This document shows, in pieces, positions 1-7,813 of a stretch of DNA of 37,662 nucleotides. Positions within the stretch are counted from its first letter, which is position 1; every line of letters starts with the position of its first letter. The stretch comes from a virus, in IMG/VR virus record IMGVR_UViG_3300042509_000320, positions 1-37,662 of that record, one strand, 5' to 3'. The position numbers and the translations under genes are program-made. The notes under the pieces are model-generated. The model was not told the origin of the DNA, made no database searches, and saw nothing but the letters and a program-made list of their open reading frames with translations.

Positions 1-127
1 AAATCATCGAAGAGTACGGCGCGGACTCCCCGCAAGCCCGAATCGAAGTGTATGGACAGTTCCCCGCCGATGGAGACGACCAGTTCATCCCTCCAAGCCT
101 GGTGGACGAAGCGGCGTCTCGCCCTAA
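1..127. repeat. Terminal direct repeat, left copy (circular contig overlap)
   Basis: Bases 1-127 are identical to 37536-37662. The terL reading frame continues perfectly across the join, so the contig closes into a circle of 37,535 unique bases. A length of 127 equals a common assembler k-mer, so this is most likely an assembly overlap of a circularly permuted headful-packaged genome rather than a biological terminal repeat. Confidence 0.95.
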
Positions 128-725
128 GTACAAGGATGAAACTGCTCCGATTGTACTGGGCGTTGATCCGGCTAGAAGTGGCAATGATTCCACGGTCATT
201 GTCGCGCGCCAAGGACGCGATATTGTCGCGATTAAGAGATATAAAGGCGAAGATACGATGGAGATTGTCGGGCGAGTAATCGACGCAATCGAAGAGTTCC
301 GACCTGCACTTGTCGTCCTTGACGAAGGCGGCCTCGGTTACGGCATCTTGGATCGCTTGAAAGAACAGCGGTACAAGGTGCGTGGCGTCAACTTTGGTTG
401 GAAGTCGTCAAAGCCTGCGATGTGGCAGAACAAACGTGCCGAGATGTGGGGTGATATGCGCCAGTGGTTGCGTACCGCCTCGATCCCGAACGAACGACTG
501 CTAAAGTCCGACCTCTGTAGCCCGCAGTACAAGACCAATTCCTCGGGTGCCATAGCCCTAGAAGCCAAGAAAGACATGAAGGCTAGAGGGCTGGCCTCCC
601 CTGACGCAGCAGATGCTTTAGCGGTTACTTTCGCGTACCCTGTTGCAAGTCGGGAGTCAAGAGTTAAAATCGAGCGTAGGTTTTCAGGACGCGGCGAGAT
701 GCTCTCGTCGTGGATGGGTGCTTGA
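3..725 (+). CDS. terL: Terminase large subunit, C-terminal part (nuclease domain); continues from 36737-37662
   Basis: This is the 3' part of the large terminase, the ATPase/nuclease that cuts and pumps DNA into the prohead. Base 3 corresponds to residue 268 of a 507-residue protein that starts at 36737. This part holds the RNase-H-fold nuclease. The first acidic residue is in LGVDPARSG (D322), the second in VVLDEGG (D374), and the third is in ASPDAADALA (D468 or D471). The gene ends at TGA 723-725, and the basic small protein gene starts at the next base. Walker motifs lie in the part at the other contig end. All catalytic motifs are intact, so only the contig break splits the gene. Confidence 0.96.
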   Translation: MIEEYGADSPQARIEVYGQFPADGDDQFIPPSLVDEAASRPKYKDETAPIVLGVDPARSGNDSTVIVARQGRDIVAIKRYKGEDTMEIVGRVIDAIEEFRPALVVLDEGGLGYGILDRLKEQRYKVRGVNFGWKSSKPAMWQNKRAEMWGDMRQWLRTASIPNERLLKSDLCSPQYKTNSSGAIALEAKKDMKARGLASPDAADALAVTFAYPVASRESRVKIERRFSGRGEMLSSWMGA

Positions 726-986
726 GTGGCTAAGAAGTCCGTATCGCTCTCCGTTGGTCGCGGCGAAAAGCAGCCTGTTTCTAAGGGCGCTGGCCTGACC
801 GCCAAAGGTCGAGCGAAGTACAACCGTGCTACTGGGTCTAACTTAAAAGCGCCTGCGCCAAACCCGAAGAGCAAGGCAGAGGCAGGTAGAAAGAAATCAT
901 TTTGTGCTAGAATGGCTCCAATCGCAAAAAAGAGTCCGCGAGGGAGCCGTGCAAGAGCATCAATGCGTCGATGGAACTGCAACTGA
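726..986 (+). CDS. Small basic DUF6321-like phage protein
   Basis: This 86-residue, Lys/Arg-rich protein starts at GTG directly after the terL stop. From memory it matches a conserved phage family (DUF6321-like) with VGRGEKQPVSKGAGLTAKGR near the N-terminus, an ATGSNLKAP motif, KSFCARM in the middle and a C-terminal RASMRRWNC. The function is unknown. The charge and the position between terminase and portal suggest a DNA-associated or head-assembly role, which is inference. Its last 38 bp overlap the HNH endonuclease gene. Confidence 0.85.
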   Translation: MAKKSVSLSVGRGEKQPVSKGAGLTAKGRAKYNRATGSNLKAPAPNPKSKAEAGRKKSFCARMAPIAKKSPRGSRARASMRRWNCN

Positions 987-1416
987 AGTCTGGCTAGACA
1001 TCAGGGGGTATGAAGGGCGGTATCAGGTTAGCAATTTAGGTCGCATTAAATCGGTTGCTCGATTTAGGCGAACTAAGCGAAACGGCCAAACTTGGATGCC
1101 TGAACGAATTATGAGGGTGCATATCAAAAAGCGGGTACGACGCACTCTGCCATACGCGGAAATTAGGTTGCGCGATGGAAGTTCTAGGGACGTTAGATGC
1201 AAGGCTTTTTTGGTTCACCGGCTTGTTGCTGACGCTTTTATCAAGCAATTAGAGCCAACAGATCAGGTTGACCATATCAACGGCATGCATGCAGACAATC
1301 GCGTAGAGAACCTGCGGGTTATGCACTATATTGAACACGCAAAAATACACCCAGTTGTTGTAAATCCGCTGGAACACGATCCGGCGACAGGCAGATTTGT
1401 AAAGAGGGCTGCTTAA
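949..1416 (+). CDS. HNH homing endonuclease with NUMOD4 domain
   Basis: The protein begins with a NUMOD4 module (EVWLDIRGYEGRYQVSNLGR, roughly residues 13-32), which helps such enzymes bind DNA. An HNH nuclease module follows, with HRLVADAF and VDHINGMHADNRVENLR carrying the His and Asn metal and catalytic residues. I place the start at GTG 949, preceded by AGGGAG (short spacing). An in-frame GTG at 904 has no ribosome site. It overlaps the preceding gene by 38 bp and the next by one base. It uses AT-richer codons than its neighbours and splits a block of tiny basic genes, as expected of a free-standing selfish endonuclease that spreads by cutting phages lacking it. Confidence 0.9.
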   Translation: MQEHQCVDGTATEVWLDIRGYEGRYQVSNLGRIKSVARFRRTKRNGQTWMPERIMRVHIKKRVRRTLPYAEIRLRDGSSRDVRCKAFLVHRLVADAFIKQLEPTDQVDHINGMHADNRVENLRVMHYIEHAKIHPVVVNPLEHDPATGRFVKRAA

Positions 1417-1571
1417 TGGCTGCTAAAAAGGGCTTGTACGCTAACATTCACGCTAAACGGGAGCGAATTGCTGCCGGTTCTGGCGAAAAGATGCGAAAAG
1501 TGGGTGCCAAAGGCGCTCCGACTGCTAAAGCGTTCCGTCAATCGGCCAAAACGGCCAAAAAGAGGAAATAA
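1416..1571 (+). CDS. Small basic conserved phage protein (51 aa)
   Basis: ATG 1416 overlaps the HNH stop as TAATG. The 51-residue product is Lys/Arg/Ala-rich, with KKGLYANIHAKRERIAAGSG, EKMRK and a Lys-rich tail. I recognise this as a recurrent short phage ORF next to portal genes in podoviruses with P22-type heads, with no known function. Its net positive charge suggests nucleic-acid contact, which is inference. It belongs to the block 726-1905 of basic mini-proteins. Confidence 0.85.
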   Translation: MAAKKGLYANIHAKRERIAAGSGEKMRKVGAKGAPTAKAFRQSAKTAKKRK

Positions 1572-1573
1572 AC

Positions 1574-1759
1574 ATGAAGTACGGCCCTGTAGGCGTGTCA
1601 CCCGGTGCCACGATTGGCGACATGATCACCAATTCTCGGATGCAGAAGCCCCGTGCGCCTGCTCCCCGCGCTCCGCGCCGGGTAAACGAGGACATGATCC
1701 GCACGACGGTTGCATTTCGTCCGACCCCGGTCGTTAAGCCGCGTGGACGGATGGGCTAA
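1574..1759 (+). CDS. Small Pro/Arg-rich protein (61 aa), function unknown
   Basis: ATG 1574 lies two bases after the preceding stop. The upstream AGAGGAAA (within the end of the 51-aa gene) can serve as ribosome site. The 61-residue product is Pro/Arg-rich, with repeated RAPAPRAPRR and VVKPRGRMG, and is probably disordered. The stop overlaps the next ATG (TAATG). No known domain is recognised. Tight coupling to both neighbours supports a real gene. Confidence 0.75.
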   Translation: MKYGPVGVSPGATIGDMITNSRMQKPRAPAPRAPRRVNEDMIRTTVAFRPTPVVKPRGRMG

Positions 1760-1905
1760 TGCCCTTAGTCAAGTCGGCAAGCAAAGGTGCTTTCCGTAAA
1801 AACATCAAGGCGGAAATGAAGGCTGGCAAGCCGCAGAAGCAGGCTGTTGCCATCGCCTATTCCGTTAAGCGCCGCGCTGCGGCCAAGGGTAAGAAGGGCA
1901 AGTAA
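1759..1905 (+). CDS. Small basic DUF6496-like protein (48 aa)
   Basis: The 48-residue, Lys-rich product has SASKGAFRKNIKAEMKAGKP followed by QKQAVAIAYSVKRRA. This pattern is frequent in small phage proteins of the DUF6496 type. No biochemical role is known. It starts on the preceding stop codon and ends on the portal ATG (TAATG at both ends), so it is translationally coupled to the portal gene. Confidence 0.85.
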   Translation: MPLVKSASKGAFRKNIKAEMKAGKPQKQAVAIAYSVKRRAAAKGKKGK

Positions 1906-4064
1906 TGGCTAAAGACCCGACAGGGATGAAGGGAGCGGCTCAGGTCGCTAATACGCCGCAGTCCCGACGTGGACGCGATGCGGGAGACATCCTCTCGCAA
2001 GCGCGTACCCGTATGCAGTTGTCCCTGACGGCTTATAGCGAGTCGCGGGATAGCGAACTGGATGACCTGCGCTTTATGGCAGGTTCCCCGGATAACCGCT
2101 GGCAGTGGCCGCAAGAGGTGTTAGCCACCCGTGGCGCAGTGCAGGGTCAGACGATTAATGCGCGTCCCTGTCTGACCATCAACAAATTGCCCCAGCACGT
2201 TCGGCAGGTCACGAACGACCAGCGCCAGAACCGTCCTTCGGGCAAGGTAATCCCGGTTGATGATCAGGCCGACATTGAGGTAGCCGAGGTATTTGACGGC
2301 ATCGTTCGGCACATCGAGTACATCTCGGATGCCGATGTCGCTTACGACACCGCCTGTGAGAACCAGGTGACGTATGGCGAAGGCTATATCCGCATCCTGA
2401 CGGAATACTGCGACGACAATACGTTCGACCAAGACATTCGTATCGGACGTGTGCGAAACTCGTTCTCGGTCTATATGGACCCTCACATCCAAGACCCCTG
2501 TGGGTCGGATGCCGAGTGGTGTTTCATTACTGAGGACATGCCCCGTGAGGAGTTTGAGCGTCATTTTCCTGACGCCGAGCCAATCTCGTCGATCCAGCAG
2601 CGTGGTACTGGTGACGAGAATCTGGCGCAATGGATTACGGATAACTCCGTTCGGATTGCGGAATACTTCTACGCTTACTACGAAAAAGCGAAGTTAAACC
2701 TTTATCCGGGGAACCAAACGGCGTTTGCCGGGTCACCCGAAGCCAAGCAGTTGGAAATGATGGGCTTGCAGGCTGTTCGCAGCCGCGAAGTCGATATTCG
2801 CAAGATCAAGTGGATTAAGACCAACGGCTACGAGATTCTGGAAGAGCAAGAGTGGCCGGGTAAGTGGATTCCGGTCATTCGCGTAGTCGGTAACGAATAC
2901 GAAGTTGAAGGCCGTATCTATATCAGCGGCCTCGTGCGTAACGCTAAAGACGCGCAGCGCATGTACAACTACTGGGTATCCCAAGAGGCGGAAATGCTCG
3001 CCTTGGCCCCCAAAGCGCCGTTTATTGGCTATGGCGGGCAGTTTGAGGGATACGAGCATCAGTGGAAGACGGCTAACACGCAGAACTGGCCGTACCTTGA
3101 GGTCAATCCTGACGTAACTGACGGCGCTGGCGCAGCAATGCCGTTGCCGCAACGTGCTGCTCCGCCCCTTGCTCAAACTGGGCTTATTCAGGCTAAGATG
3201 GGCGCGTCGGACGATATTAAGTCCACGACGGGCTACTATGACTCTAGCCTGGGCGCCACGTCTAACGAGCGGTCGGGTAGAGCCATTCTGGCGCGTGAAC
3301 GTCAGGGCGATACGGGGTCATATCACTACGTCGATAACCTTGCCCGCGCTATCCGCTACGTCACGCGACAACTCGTGGACTTGATTCCGAAGATTTACGA
3401 TACCCAGCGTATTGCCCGAATCGTCGGCATTGACGGTGAGACGGGTACGGTGCGGATTGACCCGATGCAGCAAGAGCCTGTCCGCAAGATCATGGATCAG
3501 GCTGGCATTGTCATCGAGAAAATCTACAACCCGTCTGTCGGTAAGTACGACGTAGCGGTAACGACTGGCCCGTCCTACCTGACCAAGCGTCAGGAAGCGA
3601 TGGAGGCCATGTCGCAGATTCTGCAAGCCAACCCGAACCTCTGGCAGGTGGCTGGCGACTTGTTCGTCAAGAACATGGATTGGCCGGGCGCCCAAGAGAT
3701 TGCTAAACGTCTGGCTAAGACGATTGACCCCAAACTCCTTGCCGACCCGGATGAAGACCCGGCGTTGCAGGCTGCTAACCAGCAGATTGAAGTCATGGGT
3801 CAGGAAATGCAGATGATGCAGGAAATGCTCCAGCGCGTCGGTCAGTCAATGGAAGCGACCGAACTGCGTATTAAGGAACAAGAAGCCTCCATCAAGGCTT
3901 ACGACGCCGAAACCAAGCGCATTAGCGCCGTTCAGGCGGGCATGTCCGAAGAGCAGATTCAGGACATCGTGATGGGTACTATTTCAGGTATGATGTCAAG
4001 CGCAGATTTAATGCCTATGGAAGTTCCACGTGAAACTCCTGACATGGGCGAGGGAATGGTATGA
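1905..4064 (+). CDS. Portal protein, P22-like
   Basis: At 719 residues, the protein has the size and layout of the P22 gp1 portal family. This protein forms the dodecameric ring at one capsid vertex, through which DNA enters and leaves. The N-terminal part has DDLRFMAGSPDNRWQW and the INKLPQHVRQVTNDQRQNRP region typical of the family, and the middle has TGYYDSSLGATSNERSGRAI. The C-terminal ~100 residues (QEMQMMQEMLQRV and following) form a Gln/Met/Glu-rich helical region that fits the portal barrel. It follows terminase and the tiny basic genes, and its stop overlaps the next ATG. Confidence 0.95.
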   Translation: MAKDPTGMKGAAQVANTPQSRRGRDAGDILSQARTRMQLSLTAYSESRDSELDDLRFMAGSPDNRWQWPQEVLATRGAVQGQTINARPCLTINKLPQHVRQVTNDQRQNRPSGKVIPVDDQADIEVAEVFDGIVRHIEYISDADVAYDTACENQVTYGEGYIRILTEYCDDNTFDQDIRIGRVRNSFSVYMDPHIQDPCGSDAEWCFITEDMPREEFERHFPDAEPISSIQQRGTGDENLAQWITDNSVRIAEYFYAYYEKAKLNLYPGNQTAFAGSPEAKQLEMMGLQAVRSREVDIRKIKWIKTNGYEILEEQEWPGKWIPVIRVVGNEYEVEGRIYISGLVRNAKDAQRMYNYWVSQEAEMLALAPKAPFIGYGGQFEGYEHQWKTANTQNWPYLEVNPDVTDGAGAAMPLPQRAAPPLAQTGLIQAKMGASDDIKSTTGYYDSSLGATSNERSGRAILARERQGDTGSYHYVDNLARAIRYVTRQLVDLIPKIYDTQRIARIVGIDGETGTVRIDPMQQEPVRKIMDQAGIVIEKIYNPSVGKYDVAVTTGPSYLTKRQEAMEAMSQILQANPNLWQVAGDLFVKNMDWPGAQEIAKRLAKTIDPKLLADPDEDPALQAANQQIEVMGQEMQMMQEMLQRVGQSMEATELRIKEQEASIKAYDAETKRISAVQAGMSEEQIQDIVMGTISGMMSSADLMPMEVPRETPDMGEGMV

Positions 4065-4423
4065 AACCGGCTGATTTTGTAGGCATGTTGTTCCTAGCGC
4101 GGGATGTGACCCATTCCGTGCATCTGAACACCCGTAGTTATGCCAAACACAAGGCGTTGGGTAAGTTTTATACCGGCGTAGTTGATCTTGCCGATGCGTT
4201 TGCGGAGGCTTATCAAGGTCGTCACGGCCTGATCGGGCCGATCACGCTAATGTCGGCTAAGAAGACCAGCAATGTCGTCGAGTTTCTGCAAGACCAGTTG
4301 GCTGAAATTGAGGCCAATCGGTATAAGTTCTGCGACAAGGAAGAAACGTCGATTCAGAACATTATTGACGAGATTGTCGCGCTTTACCTCAGCACTTTGT
4401 ACCGGCTTAGGTTTTTGGCGTGA
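4061..4423 (+). CDS. DUF5856-like phage protein
   Basis: This 120-residue protein starts at ATG 4061, overlapping the portal TGA. Features include HLNTRSYAKHKALGKFYTG, a long predicted helix around VVEFLQDQLAEIE and the C-terminal NIIDEIVALYLSTLYRLRFL. I recognise it as DUF5856-like, a family found in many tailed phages. The His and Asp/Glu pattern is reminiscent of ferritin/Dps-like helical bundles, but that is only an impression. The function is unknown. Confidence 0.75.
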   Translation: MKPADFVGMLFLARDVTHSVHLNTRSYAKHKALGKFYTGVVDLADAFAEAYQGRHGLIGPITLMSAKKTSNVVEFLQDQLAEIEANRYKFCDKEETSIQNIIDEIVALYLSTLYRLRFLA

Positions 4424-5025
4424 AACGACGAGAGGCAAAAGCCCTAGGATTGCCAAAGTACAGCACGGGCAAACCGTGTAAAAAGGGGCATTTGTCTGAA
4501 AGATATACAAAAACCTCCCATTGCGTAGAGTGTGCTACTAAGGAATCTGCGGTTTGGAGAAAGGAAAATCCTGAGTCTTATCACAAGTCATGGCGCAAAT
4601 GGCTTGAGTCAAACCGTGAATTACACGGGACTCGCGTAAGACGATGGCAAGACGGCAATAAAGAAAAAGTCGCTGCTGACCGTAAAAAATGGGAATTGGC
4701 AAACCCTGATAAGGTGCGCGAAAAAGTTAAACGATGGCGGCAAAAGTATCCTGAAAAATATACGGCTATGGCGGTTGCCAGCGTTGCTAGACGCGCTAAA
4801 CGCGTGCCAAAGTGGCTCACGTCTGAAGACAAATGGCTTATGACGCAGTTTTATGATGTGGCAAAATTGCGAACAAAGGCGACAGGTGTTACTTGGGAAG
4901 TTGACCATGTAACTCCGTTGCGGGGCAAGTTGGTGTCTGGGCTGCATGTTCCGGCTAACTTGCAAGTTATTTTGAAATCGGAAAATCGCGCAAAACGAAA
5001 TTTTGTAAGCGCAAACTTGGCTTGA
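4420..5025 (+). CDS. HNH homing endonuclease with N-terminal zinc-finger module
   Basis: GTG 4420 overlaps the preceding stop. Residues 1-45 have the GKPCKKGHLSERY...HCVEC pattern (C-x-x-G-H and C-x-x-C), typical of zinc-binding DNA modules on phage HNH enzymes. A long stretch of Trp/Lys/Arg-rich repeats follows (residues ~46-125, with RKENPES, RRWQDGNKEK, KKWELANPDK and KRWRQKYPEK). The C-terminus carries EVDHVTPLRGK and GLHVPANLQVI, an HNH-type active site. Codons are clearly AT-richer than in flanking structural genes, consistent with recent transfer. It sits between the DUF5856-like and head/tail genes. Confidence 0.88.
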   Translation: MKRREAKALGLPKYSTGKPCKKGHLSERYTKTSHCVECATKESAVWRKENPESYHKSWRKWLESNRELHGTRVRRWQDGNKEKVAADRKKWELANPDKVREKVKRWRQKYPEKYTAMAVASVARRAKRVPKWLTSEDKWLMTQFYDVAKLRTKATGVTWEVDHVTPLRGKLVSGLHVPANLQVILKSENRAKRNFVSANLA

Positions 5026-5035
5026 GGTATAGACA

Positions 5036-5338
5036 ATGCAATTACTTAATCCGCTGAACGACAGTCTGTTCCCGGCCAAGACTGCCTCTTATACGGGTAC
5101 TGCCGGGTCTACAGGCACTTGGGACGCTGGCGTTGAGGGTGTTGTGGTGTGGGCTACGACCGCCGCTTATATCGTCGTTGGCGAAGGCGTGACGGCAACC
5201 ACCAGCAGCACGCCGATCCCGGCTAACGTCCCTGTGCCGTTTATCGTACCTAAGGGTACGGGCGCTCCGTGGCGCGTATCGGCTATCCAGGTTGCGGCTG
5301 GTGGTAGCGTGTACGCAAAGCCGATTAGCGGCAACTAA
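5036..5338 (+). CDS. Minor structural protein (100 aa), unknown
   Basis: This 100-residue, Gly/Thr/Ala/Val-rich protein is probably all-beta and has no TM or signal segment. It contains YTGTAGSTGTWDAGVEGVVV and ATTSSTPIPANVPVPFIVPK. Small virion beta-sandwich proteins in phages often look like this. It starts 10 bases after the HNH gene and its stop overlaps the next ATG. A head-decoration or tail role is inferred from position only. Confidence 0.75.
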   Translation: MQLLNPLNDSLFPAKTASYTGTAGSTGTWDAGVEGVVVWATTAAYIVVGEGVTATTSSTPIPANVPVPFIVPKGTGAPWRVSAIQVAAGGSVYAKPISGN

Positions 5339-5505
5339 TGACTGTTTTCTACGGCATTGCCCCGTCAAATGGTATAGCCGTTGGGCTAGGGTCGATTATT
5401 CCGTTGGGAATACCGCCTGATCCAGATGCGTTGGTAGGCAACCTAGAACTTGAAGACGGCGATAATTTGCTGCTGGAAGACGGCGGCTACATTCTTTTGG
5501 AGTAA
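5338..5505 (+). CDS. Small structural protein with LEDGG/LLLE repeat (55 aa)
   Basis: ATG 5338 overlaps the preceding TAA. The 55-residue product has a hydrophobic Gly/Ile/Pro first half and an acidic repeat at its end: LELEDGDNLLLEDGGYILLE. The same short motif appears as an internal insert in the gp10-like tail protein (15364-17073). Such LEDGG-LLLE strings recur in small phage virion genes without an assigned role. The open frame, start/stop coupling and motif support a real gene. Confidence 0.75.
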   Translation: MTVFYGIAPSNGIAVGLGSIIPLGIPPDPDALVGNLELEDGDNLLLEDGGYILLE

Positions 5506-5511
5506 TTCCAC

Positions 5512-6099
5512 ATGGCTGACCAGAAAATCTCCCAACTCTCTTCCGGCGCACCGGCACTAGGCACGGACGAGTACGTCATTGCCCGATCTGGCGCAAACTA
5601 CAAACTTACCGGCACCAACCTGCTGACGCTGGTTACTAGCACGGCTAATACGTTTACCGCTGCTCAGTCTTTGTCTTCGGGCAATTTGAAGATGACCGGC
5701 TCTACCTCTGGCACGGTCACCTTTGCGGTTCCGGCTATTGCTGGTACCAACACGGTGACGTTCCCGGCAGAGACGATGACGGTCGGCTTCCGCAACGTCC
5801 CGCAGTCGGGTTCTGCCAAGACGGCAAACTACGATCTCGTCGTTGGCGATGTCGGTAAGTTCATCGAGGTCGGTGCTTCTGGCGCGATTACGATTCCGGA
5901 TGCAACTTTTGCCGCTGGCGACATCGTATCTATCTTCAACAACACCTCGGGCAACATCACGGTTACTTGCACGATTACGACCGCGTATATCGCGGGTACG
6001 GACTCTGACAAGGCAACGGTGACGCTTGCAACTCGCGGCGTGGCGACGATCCTGTTCTTGTCAGGTACGGTCTGCGTCATCTCTGGCAATGTGAGTTAA
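5512..6099 (+). CDS. Tail fibre / virion-attached protein
   Basis: This 195-residue protein has an N-terminus (QKISQLSSGAPALGTDEYVI) of the same kind as the adaptor segments of the two tailspikes (KISQLP...). This suggests a shared anchor to the tail. A beta-rich C-terminal half (residues ~95-195), with SGSAKTANYDLVVGDVGKFI and a LATRGVATILFLSG ending, is paralogous to the C-terminus of the fibre at 17774-18574. It is probably a tail-appendage subunit. The RBS is GGAG upstream of ATG 5512. Confidence 0.78.
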   Translation: MADQKISQLSSGAPALGTDEYVIARSGANYKLTGTNLLTLVTSTANTFTAAQSLSSGNLKMTGSTSGTVTFAVPAIAGTNTVTFPAETMTVGFRNVPQSGSAKTANYDLVVGDVGKFIEVGASGAITIPDATFAAGDIVSIFNNTSGNITVTCTITTAYIAGTDSDKATVTLATRGVATILFLSGTVCVISGNVS

Positions 6100-6102
6100 G
6101 CC

Positions 6103-6990
6103 ATGAGCGGTATCATGCAGATGCTGCTGGCTGCAAAGGGAGCGCCTGCCGCTACCCCTGACGTTGAATATCTCGTCATTGCGGGCGGTGGCGGTGGTGG
6201 TGGCGGCTATACCATTACTAGTGGAAGTGTTGAGTATCAGTTTGGCGGTGGCGGTGGTGGAGCGGGTGGATACCTTACCGCAAGTGGTTTCGCAGTAGCA
6301 GCGGGAGTTGCCATAACAGTAACTGTTGGCGCAGGCGGAAACGGCGGGTCAGCCAATGGATCGCAAGGCAGTAACTCCGTATTTTCATCAATCACCTCAA
6401 CCGGAGGCGGGCTTGGGGGTGGCGTTAGTTCTTTTACTGCTCAATCTAAAAACGGTGGAACCGGCGGCAGCGGCGGTGGCGGTAACGGCGGTTATGTATT
6501 TGATAACAACACGAGCCAACTTGATTCATACGCAGGAAATGGTGGTGCTTTAACATCCGGGCAAGGATATAACGGCGGCGGCGGCAGCGGCGGCGGAAGC
6601 AGCGTTGCAGGCGGCGGCGGTGGCGCTACCGAATCTGGAAATTCAGACGGCCCCGGTTACGGTGGCGACGGCCTTTCTTCTTCAATAGACGGGACGGCAA
6701 CGGTTCGCGCTGGCGGTGGTGCAGGCGGATTTACATCTAATGCTGGCGGCACAGGCGGCGGTGGAAACGAAAACACGGCTGGCACGGCTAACACAGGCGG
6801 CGGTGGTGGTGGCGGAAAAGCCGCTCTTGGGTTTAATCAGTCTGGCGCGAATGGCGGTTCTGGAATTGTCATTATTCGGTATGCAGACACATACCCTGCG
6901 GCAACTGCTACAACCGGCTCACCAACGATCACGACATCTGGCGGTTATCGCATTTACAAGTGGACAGCCTCCGGCTCCATTACGTTTTAA
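6103..6990 (+). CDS. Glycine-rich tail adhesin-like protein
   Basis: This 295-residue protein is dominated by poly-Gly runs separated by Ser/Asn/Thr/Ala. The family-typical start EYLVIAGGGGGGGGYT is followed by repeated GGGGGG, GGSGGGG and GGAGG tracts and a short non-Gly C-terminus (GIVIIRYADTYPA). Glycine-rich domains of this kind fold as polyglycine-II sandwiches in receptor-binding adhesins such as T-even gp38, so a host-recognition role is plausible. A second glycine-rich gene lies at 18574-19233. Confidence 0.82.
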   Translation: MSGIMQMLLAAKGAPAATPDVEYLVIAGGGGGGGGYTITSGSVEYQFGGGGGGAGGYLTASGFAVAAGVAITVTVGAGGNGGSANGSQGSNSVFSSITSTGGGLGGGVSSFTAQSKNGGTGGSGGGGNGGYVFDNNTSQLDSYAGNGGALTSGQGYNGGGGSGGGSSVAGGGGGATESGNSDGPGYGGDGLSSSIDGTATVRAGGGAGGFTSNAGGTGGGGNENTAGTANTGGGGGGGKAALGFNQSGANGGSGIVIIRYADTYPAATATTGSPTITTSGGYRIYKWTASGSITF

Positions 6991-6999
6991 GGAATCATC

Positions 7000-7497
7000 A
7001 TGGCGCACTTTGCACAACTTGATGAAAACAATGTCGTTACGCAAGTAATCGTCGTTCACAACAGCGATTTAGTTGACGAAAACGGCAACGAGTCGGAAGC
7101 CAAGGGCATTGCTTTTTGCCAATCGCTTTTTGGTGCAAACACCCATTGGGTGCAGACTAGTTACAACGCCAATATCCGCAAGCACTATGCCGGTGCCGGA
7201 TTTACCTACGACACGGCGCGTGATGCGTTTATCCCGCCAAAACCAGAAGCGTTCCCGTCGTTTGTTTTGGACGAGGCAACTTGCACATGGAAGCCGCCTA
7301 TCGAGCGCCCGACAGATACCGTGTACCGATGGGATGAGCCGTCTGTTTCTTGGGTCGCTGTGCCGCAACCGTATTCATCATGGGCTGCTTCTGGCGATCC
7401 GTTAGTATGGACGCCTCCCACGCCAATGCCTGTGGACGGCAAACGGTACAAGTGGGACGAGCCGTCTTTGTCTTGGGTTGAGATTTCGCAGGAGTAA
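7000..7497 (+). CDS. Conserved virion/tail protein (165 aa)
   Basis: The 165-residue product begins with MAHFAQLDENNVVTQVIVV, followed by SLFGANTHWVQTSYNANIRK and AGAGFTYDTARDAFIPPKP. This combination is familiar from tail genes of environmental phages. The C-terminal half has a repeated unit with YRWDEPSVSWV and YKWDEPSLSWVE. It is an unassigned virion protein, probably appendage-associated given its place among fibre genes. AAGGA precedes ATG 7000. Confidence 0.82.
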   Translation: MAHFAQLDENNVVTQVIVVHNSDLVDENGNESEAKGIAFCQSLFGANTHWVQTSYNANIRKHYAGAGFTYDTARDAFIPPKPEAFPSFVLDEATCTWKPPIERPTDTVYRWDEPSVSWVAVPQPYSSWAASGDPLVWTPPTPMPVDGKRYKWDEPSLSWVEISQE

Positions 7498-7499
7498 TT

Positions 7500-7811
7500 A
7501 TGGCTACTTGGAAAGTCACCCGAATAGAAACATCTAGCGTTAGCGGCTTGAGCGATGTGATCGTTCGCTGCACGTTTGATGTGCTGGTGTCTGACGGCGC
7601 TAAACACGGCTATACGTTTGGCGAGGTAGCCTTACTGCCGCCCGATGCTGCCGCTTTTGTGGCGTTTGACTCGGTGACTCACAAGCAGGCCGTGGCATGG
7701 GTAAAGCAAGCCCTCGGCGCTGCTGCTGACGAATACGAGGCTAAGGTGCAGGCGCAGGTGGATAACCAGCCAGAGCCGGTCTCGTTTGTGCGGTTGCCTT
7801 GGAGTAAGTGA
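7500..7811 (+). CDS. Small phage protein, paralogue of the gene at 11060
   Basis: This 103-residue protein starts with MATWKVTRIETSSVSGLSDV, has a middle segment around AFVAFDSVTHKQAVAWV, and ends in a Pro-Trp (RLPWSK). The same scheme (W-K-I/V-x-x-V..., FVAYNDLTEEAVLAF, ELPW) occurs at 11060-11389. The pair brackets the two tailspikes, each member following a fibre-type gene. The function is unknown. These may be small chaperones or accessory subunits for spikes, by position. Confidence 0.78.
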   Translation: MATWKVTRIETSSVSGLSDVIVRCTFDVLVSDGAKHGYTFGEVALLPPDAAAFVAFDSVTHKQAVAWVKQALGAAADEYEAKVQAQVDNQPEPVSFVRLPWSK

Positions 7812-7813
7812 CC

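Noticed and set aside
338-982. Long minus-strand frame opposite terL and the basic gene
   Set aside because: It lies antisense to terL with complete catalytic motifs and has no known domain, so it is a codon-bias shadow.
2121-3695. Long minus-strand frames opposite the portal gene
   Set aside because: They are shadows of the portal reading frame, without start signals or recognisable domains.
6180-6830. Possible tandem DNA repeat or low-complexity insertion
   Set aside because: The GGC/GGT runs encode the poly-Gly tracts of an adhesin-type protein and are not a separate repeat element.
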